From Serripes groenlandicus (lineage: Eukaryota; Mollusca; Bivalvia; Cardiida; Cardiidae), in the NCBI GenBank assembly GCA_031761405.1, contig JASEVX010000001.1, positions 20,983,584 to 21,047,583 on the forward strand: a DNA stretch of 64,000 nucleotides, given 5' to 3'. Shown here piece after piece: positions 56,490-64,000 of this stretch (position 1 is its first letter; every line of letters begins with the position of its first letter). Position numbers and translations under genes: made by a program. The notes below the pieces were generated by a model. That model did no database searches, was not told the DNA's origin, and was given only the letters and a program-made list of their open reading frames with translations.

Positions 56490-56737
56490 TCGAGGGCTTG
56501 GCGTGAAACGGTTGTAACTAAAATTGGTAATTTTTTACCAAGGTTAATCAACTCGCCATAAAGTCTTTATAAGTGTTAAATAATTTTTCTTGATAAACAA
56601 TGGAAATTTAGGTGCCATTGCTCGTTCTGAGCAATGGCACCTAAATTTGCATTGTTTACAAAAGGGTCGAAATTGCCCCTAAACCAGGGTTTTCAAAATA
56701 GGTTTTAAGTTACAACTGTTTCACGCCAAGCCCTCGA
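56490..56737. mobile_element. 248-bp MITE with TCGAGGGCTTGGCG termini
   Basis: Inverted termini TCGAGGGCTTGGCGTGAAAC and its inverse, continuing GGTTGTAACT. Internal perfect hairpin GGTGCCATTGCTCGTTCTGA, GCAATGGCACC. Related copies: 23274-23345 (collapsed) and 17737-17843 (partial). Confidence 0.9.
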
Positions 56738-57101
56738 AATAGTAAGAAAAAATAGTAAAATCTGGCTAAGTTTATATTAGTTTTAGTACTATTAGTTTGA
56801 CCAGGAATGTATCTATGTCCCTGGTTAATTAGACGCAGATTTTGAAAACATTTAGGGGAAAAAGAGTCATTGCTCATTTGAACAATATTTTCTTCATCCA
56901 TAATATTTTCAAAGTTGAGGGCTATTGAGAGGAACTTTATCAAAGGAACATTAACAATATTATATTGATAATTACATAAAAAAAATTGACAACACATTTT
57001 TAAGTAAGCAGCCTTTTTGTCTCCAGCATTGAAAGCAAGAAAGAAAAAAAAAGAAGAAAACTATGAGTTTATTAATTAAACAATTTTCTTGTTGTTATAA
57101 A
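56738..57101. other. No exon seen
   Basis: AT-rich intron with a faint hairpin relic near 56870. Confidence 0.4.
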
Positions 57102-57328
57102 TTAACCCTTTCCACATACAATAAATCTGCAGCACACAATTTGGAAAAGATAAAGTCAAAACTATAAAAAAATCTCTATAAATGGAAATATTATTATTGA
57201 ATGGATTTTGAAACATTGTCACAAACAGATAATTTTCATTATTACCATCTTCTCCTTTTGCGATAATGTTTTCAAAAGTTGTGTGCTATAATTGAAATAA
57301 AATTTGGCTGCATGTTGGAAAGGGTTAA
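57102..57328 (+). mobile_element. TTAA MITE, copy 46
   Basis: TTAA both sides, divergent interior. Confidence 0.8.
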
Positions 57329-57880
57329 CCTTTTTTCTCATACAAACATCGTTATGTTAGAAAGTTTTGAAGGTCATGGATGAAGGTAGATTGATCAGTT
57401 GCAATGGTATCCTTCAGTTGCAACACAGATATGCACAAAAAAGCCATTACTACAAATCCTTTAATATGACCCCTGCCAAGGGGATTGCTTCAAAATAAAG
57501 ACGAACCATATGAATTGTGACCTTATAACTATTGGCTTAATTTTTGTATGTGTTGAAACTGTGTTACTTTTAAAGAAAATTCAGACTTTGATTAAAAATC
57601 AGCACTGCTTGTTTAAACATTAATTCAATATTGATCAATTACAATAATAGGAAACATATCTTGAATATACAACTGTTCAAAGGAATACATGTGTCGTCTG
57701 CCAATATGTCAGTTAGTGAAAGAATGACGAACAGACAGACGGGTAGATGGAGGCCTGGACAGAGTGACGGACAGCCAGACAATGGAGAAGTGATCCCCAT
57801 GTGTCTCCCCGCCAAGGCGAGCGACACAAACATTAGATAAAAATACTATTATTCATTATACTTAAACCGCTCTGTTGTGC
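57329..57880. other. No exon seen; dispersed repeat end at 57690-57835
   Basis: GAACAGACAGACGGGTAGAT ... GTGATCCCCATGTGTCTCCC, CGCCAAGGCGAG: same repeat end as 51275-51350, with a small GCCAAGGCG hairpin. Confidence 0.5.
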
Positions 57881-58109
57881 TTAACCTTTTCCCTCATATA
57901 GTCGCTTTCTGACGCCTCTGCAGCAGACAGTTTTTTAAAAAATTATGACAAAAGAAGAAATTGCTCAAAACAAGCAATTTCCCCTTTTGCCGCGATGTTT
58001 TCCACTTTTAGTCATAGGTTATCAATTCAATCATAGAGATTTTCTATTTTTTGACAAAATATGTTCAAAGTCGTCTGCTGCAGAATTGTCGTATCAGGGA
58101 AAGGGTTAA
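57881..58109 (-). mobile_element. TTAA MITE, copy 47 (full length)
   Basis: 229 bp, TTAA both sides. Confidence 0.92.
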
Positions 58110-58882
58110 GCTAGGGTCTTGACATAGCCCTAACTTCTGGACCCATCAACTGATGTCCTCTTCCTGGTGGTGTCATCATCCATCCAGATGTTTCCATTTC
58201 ATGAGGTTGTCAGTTCAAGTCCATGCAGTAAGGATGCTTGAATCCAATCACAATCCAAGATTGTTTTGCAACAATCCATCTAGGTATTAGCTAAACATTT
58301 TTAACCACTGTCCCTCGTAAAAACGCAATCATTCATTCTCTGTATAAGTCAATAACACAGTCAATGCTTATAACAAACAAAAATACAGTTGGATGTTTAA
58401 GTTCAAAGTTTCTTTCTCTGTCTATACTTTAATGGTTTGCATGCAAATTAAAACATTGTAGAAAACATCATTTGCTCATAATGAGCATGTTCTCCTTTCG
58501 CACAATGTTTTAAATAGTAATGTGCTGAAAAGGATTCATTGTTCTGTAGTCTATTCCAGTTTGACGCATATTGTTTTTAAAATGGAAGTGTATGTATGGG
58601 GGAGGGGATAGTCTGCAGAATATGTGATAGGCCTTTCATATCTGATGAATGGGGATGGTTGATTATGGGGTAAAATGTATAGAAAGAATGAAGAGAACAG
58701 ATTTATTATATAACATCACCAAAAACATGAAAGAACATGGTTTTAATGCCTTTGCATGCAGCAGACAATTTTTTAAAAACCTTGTTAGAAATGGGGGAAA
58801 TGCTTTGAATATGTTGTTTGAGAAAAACATGATAACTTCTTGCAAACAAATTCTAATACAGAGTTGAATAATATGCAGTGGT
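58110..58882. other. No exon seen
   Basis: AT-rich; a short hairpin relic (TTGCTCATAATGAGCA) near 58472 may be another MITE remnant. Confidence 0.4.
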
Positions 58883-59229
58883 TTAACCATTTCTTATATA
58901 TGACAAATCTGCAGCAGACCACTTTGAAAATATCTAAGCAAAAATATTAAAAATATCATTTTTTGAAATTTTAAGCATTTAATAGAGTTGTACCTGTGAT
59001 CAATGCTCACTCTCATTAAATCTTTGCCATGGGTAGATGCTAATTGACACCTCTGCAGCAGTTTACTTTTGAAAACCTCACTAATGAGATTTGTCTCCTT
59101 TTTCCTCAATGTTTTCCACTCTATATCATCATTTCACTATTTTTTATAGAGAGTTTCCATAGTTACGCCTTGATATTTTCAGAGTAGTCTGCTTCAGATT
59201 TGTTGTACATGTATGTGGGAAAGGGTTAA
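58883..59229. mobile_element. TTAA MITE, composite copy 48
   Basis: 347 bases from TTAACCATTTCTTATATATG to TATGTGGGAAAGGGTTAA with an internal second end; probably two merged copies. Ends about 90 bases from the LNS6 exon at 59320. Confidence 0.65.
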
Positions 59230-59319
59230 CAATACATGAAAATATGACCAACGAAATTAACCTTGGTAGTTTGAAAATTAATTTGAACTGAAAATCAATG
59301 AAAGATGTGTACTACTAAC

Positions 59320-59491
59320 CTTTAGGGGTTTTGGTATATCTATCCCAGTTATCCACTTGTAGAGAAGCATTGGCACCAGATCTCACAAACTTGAGGATGT
59401 GGTATTTACCATCATTGACTTTACGGAAAGATTCCCCAATGGGTATGTTGGCTTGCCCCATGTTGTACACCACAAAGATGTTACCACCACT
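59320..59491 (-). CDS. NRXN: Neurexin exon: LNS6 domain, middle part
   Basis: A 172-bp exon, phase 0 to phase 1, acceptor ttcacag and donor gttag. It encodes SGGNIFVVYNMGQANIPIGE, then KVNDGKYHILKFVRSGANAS and LQVDNWDRYT. The NDGKYH block is the LNS6 signature around the central tryptophan/tyrosine strand. N-A-S in GANAS is a potential N-glycosylation site, at a position where vertebrate neurexins also have NAT. It joins the 46859 exon in phase 1 across a 12.4-kb intron, the longest in the window. Confidence 0.95.
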
Positions 59492-59519
59492 CTGTGAAAT
59501 GTAAGTCTTTTATTAACTC

Positions 59520-59909
59520 TTTACCTTTTCCCACATATAGATGCTTTTTGATGCCTCAGCAGCAGACAACTATTGAACAGATTGTGGTAAATGGAGAAAT
59601 TGCTAATAATGAGCAATTTCTCGATTTGCCACAATTGAAAACTCTCTTCAATGATTATGCTTTTATTCACAGAGATTTTCCACACTCCTTTTAGTTGTCT
59701 GCTGTTAACCCTTTCCAACTTGCAGACGCCTATTGAAAACATTGTGGCCAAAGGTGAAAATGCTCATGATGAGCAATTTCACCTTTGCCGACAATGTATT
59801 CAACTTTATTTAACAATTAAATATATCTTTAATGGAGATTTCTCAGGTTTGTGTCACTATGTTTTCCAAGTCATCTGCTGCAGAATTGTTGTATGTGGGA
59901 ATAAGTTAA
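59520..59909. mobile_element. Two TTAA MITEs sharing a TTAA (copies 49 and 50)
   Basis: 59520-59708 (TTACCTTTTCCCACATATAG start) and 59705-59909 (TTAACCCTTTCCAACTTGCA to ATAAGTTAA). Both lie in the 804-bp intron that splits LNS6. Confidence 0.75.
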
Positions 59910-60089
59910 CTTTATATTACATTTTATGAGTCATCTATCATGCAAACTTTTTGGGAAAAGAGCGTAAAATATTGACAATTGCAGACATGATTTCCGTACA
60001 GAGCTGAAAACAATTAGATACAAGAAATTTGTCATTTTCAATAATTGCTTGCTATAATAATAAGTTTCTAAGAGATGAAGAGATATGAA

Positions 60090-60272
60090 TACAGTCAAAC
60101 CTGTGTTTAAAGACCACCCATGGGAAATGAACAATCTGGTCTTTGTTCACAGGTGGTCTTTAATTTCAAGGACATTTAGGCAGAGAATAGTTAATTGGGA
60201 AATTTAAATTTGGTTAATTTTGCTATAGACAGGGAGTTTACAAAGGTGGTCTTTAGCACAGGTTTGACTTTA
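60090..60272. mobile_element. CAGTC MITE with TA flanks
   Basis: CAGTCAAACCTGTGTTTAAA to GTGGTCTTTAGCACAGGTTT, GACT; ends 24 bases from the LNS6 first-half exon. Confidence 0.82.
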
Positions 60273-60295
60273 TTCACAAAAACCATCATACTTAC

Positions 60296-60474
60296 GAGTT
60301 CAACTTCAATGAAGTCATCATTGTCAGCACTGTCTACACGAACAAGGACTGCAAAATCTTGAATAGTTTTAAATCCGAGAGCTAGGTAATCACTGTTGGT
60401 GCCTGTCCGTGCATCCTCAGGGTGTTCAAAAACGATCAAACCACGCCCTAACCCAAATTCATAAGTGACACTCT
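60296..60474 (-). CDS. NRXN: Neurexin exon: LNS6 domain, first half
   Basis: A 179-bp exon entering in phase 1 and leaving in phase 0. It encodes the N-terminal strands of the last laminin-G domain: SVTYEFGLGRGLIVFEH, then DYLALGFKTIQDFAVLVRVD and DFIEVEL. The LALGF, AVLVRVD and EVEL blocks match LNS6, the domain shared by alpha- and beta-neurexins that carries the calcium-dependent neuroligin-binding face. The exon ends exactly where vertebrate neurexins place splice site 4. Acceptor ttacag and donor gtaag are both good. Confidence 0.95.
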
Positions 60475-60968
60475 CTGTAAGATATATAAGATTCCTCTGC
60501 ACAAGACAAATTTTTAAAAAAAACATTGCGAGAAAAAAAAATACTGATTTTTTTCACAATATCTTTAAGATTCTTTCTGCAACTTTCTAGACATCTAATT
60601 TTTGTCTAAGAAAGTTTTGCTACTCTGAAATATCAAATCCAGTAAATAGTCAACTTATAGTATTGTATGACTCTTCCAAAATGGTGGATTGATTGACTGT
60701 TTATTAATGTACCTACCTAAAAGGGCTCCGGAAATTTTGAAATATCAGAGTACTTATGTATTTTCTTGCTTTCTCACACAAATACTTTCTTCTTTTTAAA
60801 TTTGGTTCGCAATTGAAATGCTTAGGGGAGTGAATCATGGATTGTGAAGGGAAAAATCGTCAACTAAGTGATTTTCTGGAAAAACCTAAACTAGTACAAA
60901 ATGGACTGAAGAAAACATTTTCTACAATCACTTTTACTATTAGTATAAATATTGGTTTGCAAACTGTA
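60475..60968. other. No exon seen
   Basis: AT-rich intron upstream of the LNS6 exon. No beta-neurexin-type first exon is recognised. Confidence 0.4.
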
Positions 60969-61204
60969 CTGCCTTTCCCTCTCATGAGACACATTCTGAT
61001 GCATCTGAAGCAGATGTAACTTTTAAAATCATTGTGGCAAAAGAAGAAATTGCTCATAACAAGCAATTTCTCCTTTTGCTGCAATAATTTCAACTCTATT
61101 AACATAAATAAACTTTCATTTATAGAGCGTCTACATTTTCTTTTCGGACTAGACATTTTTCAAATTTGTCTGCTGTAGTTTTGTTGTATGTGGTAAAGGG
61201 ATAA
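60969..61204 (-). mobile_element. TTAA MITE, degraded copy 51
   Basis: CCTTTCCCTCTCATGAGACA and hairpin GAAATTGCTCATAACAAGCA; the right end decayed to GGTAAAGGGATAA. Confidence 0.65.
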
Positions 61205-61392
61205 TCAATGGTAGAAAATTACCCGGTACTTTTCAATACAATCTGGTTGAGAAACAATTCTAGCCCAATGAGTATTTCGTAGTTATAATCAGACACAGAA
61301 ATAGGATCAATCAGTACATAGTACAAACAAAATGAATTCCTTGTCTGAAAATTCTTACTGATAAATACGAAAGCCATCATTTAGCTATTTTG

Positions 61393-61480
61393 TAAGCCTT
61401 TTCCTGATACAGATCTTTTTTCACACTGCTGCAGCAGATGACTTTTAATAAAACATAGTGGAACTAAAAAAAACATCTGT
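61393..61480 (-). mobile_element. TTAA MITE, left-end relic (copy 52)
   Basis: GCCTTTTCCTGATACAGATC and CTGCTGCAGCAGATGACTTT. Confidence 0.5.
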
Positions 61481-61630
61481 AAGTCATGCCCCAACCCCTC
61501 AAAAAATACATGAGTTAGGCTAAGTTACATGGTAGGATACTTATTGACCTTTGACCTAGGTTAGTGAGTCTAGAGCTAATCCAAGGATTGAGCATGAGCC
61601 ACCTCATGACTTATCAAGACAATCTACATT

Positions 61631-61990
61631 ACAAGAGGGCCATGATGGAACTTAAATAGTTTTCAAGGTTCTTACCCTATATATATTATGAAAGGGAATA
61701 CTTTGAATACTTTGAACAATCTTGGCAGAGGGACAACCAAGGAACATTTGTGTCAAATCAGGTCAGTACTTTTGTAAAAAATGTTTTTAAAATTCTTTAC
61801 CATATACATACAGGGAAAAACCATGGGTGTTTTTTTGAACATTTTTGTGAAATTATTATGAAAGTGGTCCATTGGTTTTGGATGAGAAGTTGTTTTTAGA
61901 AAATGTGAGCAGATGGACGGACAGACAACAAAGTCAGATAGTGAGTGATCACAAAAGCTCCTATCACAATTTGTTCCAAGGTCAGCTTAA
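61631..61990 (+). mobile_element. Short ACAAGAGGGCC element
   Basis: ACAAGAGGGCCATGATGG start, one core unit, and GATGGACGGACAGACAAC ... GTGATCACAAAAGCTC end with AGCTTAAAA. Confidence 0.65.
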
Positions 61991-62007
61991 AAGTAGACAT
62001 GATAAAT

Positions 62008-62236
62008 TTAACCCTTTCCCTCATATAGACGCTTTCTGACGCCTCTGCAGCAGACAGCTTTTTGAAAACATAGTAACAAAAAAAGAAATTGCACAAAACG
62101 TGCAATTTCTCCTTTTGCCACAATGTTTTCCACATTTTGTCATAGGTTTTCCATTCAATTATAAAGATTTTCTATGTTTTGACAAAATACATTCAAAGTC
62201 GTTGCTGCAGAATTGTTGTATGAGGGAAAGGGTTAA
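62008..62236 (-). mobile_element. TTAA MITE, copy 53 (full length)
   Basis: 229 bp, TTAA both sides; GAAATTGCACAAAACGTGCA hairpin. Confidence 0.92.
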
Positions 62237-62241
62237 AATGA

Positions 62242-62485
62242 TTAACAAGAGTGCCGCAAGCGAATGCCATCACTCGTCGAAATAGGGGCATTACTAAATA
62301 ATGATCAAAGCCAGAGTTATGTGACTTGGTATTGACATATGTATTTTTCCTAAGAACATGTGTACAAAGTTTCATTTGAAAATATTGGAAACATTTTTAG
62401 TTATGAGGTAAGGTTAAAAGTTTTGTGACAGCACAGACGCCAAGGGTATCACAATACCCCAACTTTTTTTCTTCAAATGTAAAAA
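62242..62485 (+). repeat. ACAAGAGTGCCGCAAGC dispersed repeat
   Basis: Second copy of the 38028-38275 repeat, again directly beside a TTAA MITE. Confidence 0.65.
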
Positions 62486-62575
62486 TAAGACACCTGCCCA
62501 CTTGTACACACAACCATCTTCAAAAACAATGACCTTGCCATTGTACTAACCTGGTTTCAATTTTGTATTTCTTAC

Positions 62576-62695
62576 CTTCAGTACAAGTAAGCCCAGTGTA
62601 AGATGTCAGGTCGCAGTCACAAATATATGAGTTTCGACTCGGGACACATTTTCCACCGTTAAAACAGGATGAGGAATGGCAAGTCATCTCAGTAC
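62576..62695 (-). CDS. NRXN: Neurexin exon: EGF-like domain
   Basis: A 120-bp exon, phase 1 at both ends, flanked by ttcag and gtaag. It encodes a complete EGF-like domain with six cysteines: C-H-S-S-S-C, NGGKC, YICDCD and LTC. The F-N-G-G-K-C and C-D-C patterns are typical of EGF repeats. It sits between LNS5 and LNS6, the position of EGF-C in alpha-neurexins. Being a symmetric phase 1-1 exon, it could be skipped without changing frame, but nothing here shows that it is. Confidence 0.95.
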
Positions 62696-62751
62696 CTGAA
62701 AAATATAAAATAATTTTTTACTGTTTTAGACCTGATCAAATGGTATAACAT

Positions 62752-62926
62752 TTAAACCTTTCCATCATACGACAATTCTGCAGTAGACGACTTTGAACAT
62801 ATTTTGTCAAAAAATGGAAAATCTCCATAATTGAATGGATAACCTATGACAAAAAGCGGAAAACATTGTGGCAAAATGAGAAATTGCAGAGGCGTCAGAA
62901 AGCGTCTATATGAGGGAAAGGGTTAA
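62752..62926 (+). mobile_element. TTAA MITE, copy 54 with deletion
   Basis: The hairpin and right half are deleted from AAATTGCA to GAGGCGTCAG; both TTAA present. Confidence 0.85.
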
Positions 62927-63136
62927 CACCCAGGCTTTATACTAATAGATGCCTACGAAATGACTTGTAATTTGTCAAAGAGCTATCACTGAAATGTTGA
63001 ATCTTTAGCTGATAAAACGTGCATCTCCACTTGCCACTGAAGCTTCTCACAACCCTCATTCAATTTCAGAAAGCAGGCTGCTTAGAAACAGCATGGATGC
63101 GAAAATGAAACACATGAACTGCTTTCAATTGCCTCT

Positions 63137-63320
63137 TTAACTTTTTTCTACTTGCAGACACTTTTGATACATTAGCAGCAGTCAACTTTTGAAAACATTT
63201 TGGCAAGAGGAGAAACTACAAGGTTTTCAACTGTATTCAATGATCATATCTTCATTTGTAGATATTTTCCTTATTTTTGCTAAGGTGTCTGCTGCAGATT
63301 TGTTGTATTTGAGAAAATGT
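63137..63320 (-). mobile_element. TTAA MITE, degraded copy 55
   Basis: Left CTTGCAGACACTTTTGATAC; right CTGCTGCAGATTTGTTGTAT. Confidence 0.55.
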
Positions 63321-63358
63321 CATCTATCTAGAGGCATAAAGTAGTGGGCCAAAGTTAG

Positions 63359-63572
63359 CCCCCTTTCCAACATACAATAAAACTGCAGCAGAAGACTTTG
63401 ACCATAATAGGCAGATCAGATACGATCTATATATGAAAGTATAAATATTGAAAAGCATTGTGACAAAAGAAGAAATTGCTCATGATGAGCAATTTTCCCG
63501 TTTGTAACAATGTTTTCAAAAGTTTTCTGTTGCAGAGGCATATGAAAGTGTCTATATGTCGAAAAAGGTTAA
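63359..63572 (+). mobile_element. TTAA MITE, copy 56 beside an exon
   Basis: CCCCCTTTCCAACATACAAT to GTCTATATGTCGAAAAAGGTTAA. Its right TTAA lies nine bases from the LNS5 exon, inside the donor-site context. Confidence 0.78.
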
Positions 63573-63581
63573 GACACTTAC

Positions 63582-64000
63582 TTGAACAGCCACTGACGAC
63601 GGATCCCTCAACAGACCTGGCTGATTGTAGGACATTCATCTGGTACCCATCAATATCGAGTGAAGCAATACATCCGATGAATCCATGACGTGAATATATC
63701 TGTCCGGGTATTGATATGTATCGAGTCCTGACGACGCCGCCCAGAAACAAGGGGCCTAAGAGATCAAATCGACGAGCAGAATATCCTTGCATGTCTTCTA
63801 CCGTTGGTGGATTATTGTCTACTCTAATTTGTTGTTGATCTTTCTGGGGCCTTAATAAGGAGACAGCGTGCCATTTGTCGTCATTTAGGGCTTCTGGAGT
63901 ACTCACTCGGATCCTTTGGGTGCCCCCTCCCATGTCATAAATGTAGTATAAGTAACCCTGGTATAATTCAATAGCAAGAAAGTCGTGGCCACTTTTACCG
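63582..64000 (-). CDS. NRXN: Neurexin exon: LNS5 (laminin-G) domain, 5' part outside window
   Basis: This is the most upstream neurexin exon in the window and it runs off the right edge. Translated on the minus strand from the first whole codon it reads GKSGHDFLAIELYQGYLYYI and continues with a laminin-G/LNS fold: the W of DDKWHAVSLLRP, the LFLGGV strand and the closing HGFIGCIASLDIDG, with Cys near the end (SGCS). Spacing and order match the fifth LNS domain of alpha-neurexins, just before the third EGF repeat. Neurexins are presynaptic adhesion receptors that bind neuroligins, LRRTMs and cerebellin complexes through their LNS domains. The donor is gtaagtg directly after TCAA, so the exon ends in phase 1 and joins the EGF exon in frame. 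A TTAA-type MITE ends only nine bases beyond the exon edge. The rest of the alpha-neurexin ectodomain must lie to the right of this window. Confidence 0.95.

Overview
The window is AT-rich animal genomic DNA, most likely from a bivalve mollusc. The only clear protein-coding gene is the 3' half of a neurexin, split into ten exons on the minus strand between 64000 and 34440. The bivalve assignment is an inference. It rests on several dense repeat families: elements that begin ACAAGAGGGCC and end in a hairpin followed by AGCTAAAA, and tandem cores of about 166 bp resembling the 'pearl' elements described from bivalves. A DIRS-like open reading frame and LINE tails are also present. Species cannot be read from the sequence.

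Region 1 (642-16361) is a 15.7-kb inverted-repeat structure. Two GC-rich arms (642-about 6715 and about 9843-16361) are reverse complements of each other. Their outer 500 bp are a decaying CCGGAGTAGCCGGAACAG-type array, nearly identical between arms (about 97% by eye over the outer 300 bp). The inner parts are a satellite of about 170 bp organised in a higher-order unit of about 1.19 kb. The loop holds a non-autonomous hAT element with a perfect 8-bp target duplication, itself invaded by a truncated LINE and a CA/TA microsatellite. The right arm is interrupted by a 2.1-kb insertion that carries a second, unrelated inverted array of 32-bp repeats. I read the whole as a foldback-like element with nested insertions.

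Region 2 (16362-34300) has no intact gene. It holds a broken glycosyltransferase family 32 exon cut by a hAT end, a decayed DIRS-type ORF1, LINE 3' tails, several MITE families, a 56-bp minisatellite next to a poly-C run, a 166-bp tandem element (30591-32940) and a 25-bp minisatellite.

Region 3 (34440-64000) is the neurexin gene. The exons encode, in order: part of LNS5, an EGF-like domain, LNS6, an unusually long Ser/basic-rich extracellular stalk, a DDED acidic segment, one transmembrane helix, and a short cytoplasmic tail ending in EWYV, a class II PDZ ligand corresponding to EYYV in other animals. Exon phases agree across all nine junctions, giving a continuous reading frame of about 809 residues. 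The introns are packed with one MITE family (TTAA target site, CCCTTTCCC termini, about 230 bp), of which I count roughly fifty whole or broken copies between 22.3 and 63.6 kb. Smaller numbers of other MITEs, tRNA-derived SINE fragments and minisatellites are also present. Most open frames in the satellite arms and MITEs are not genes.
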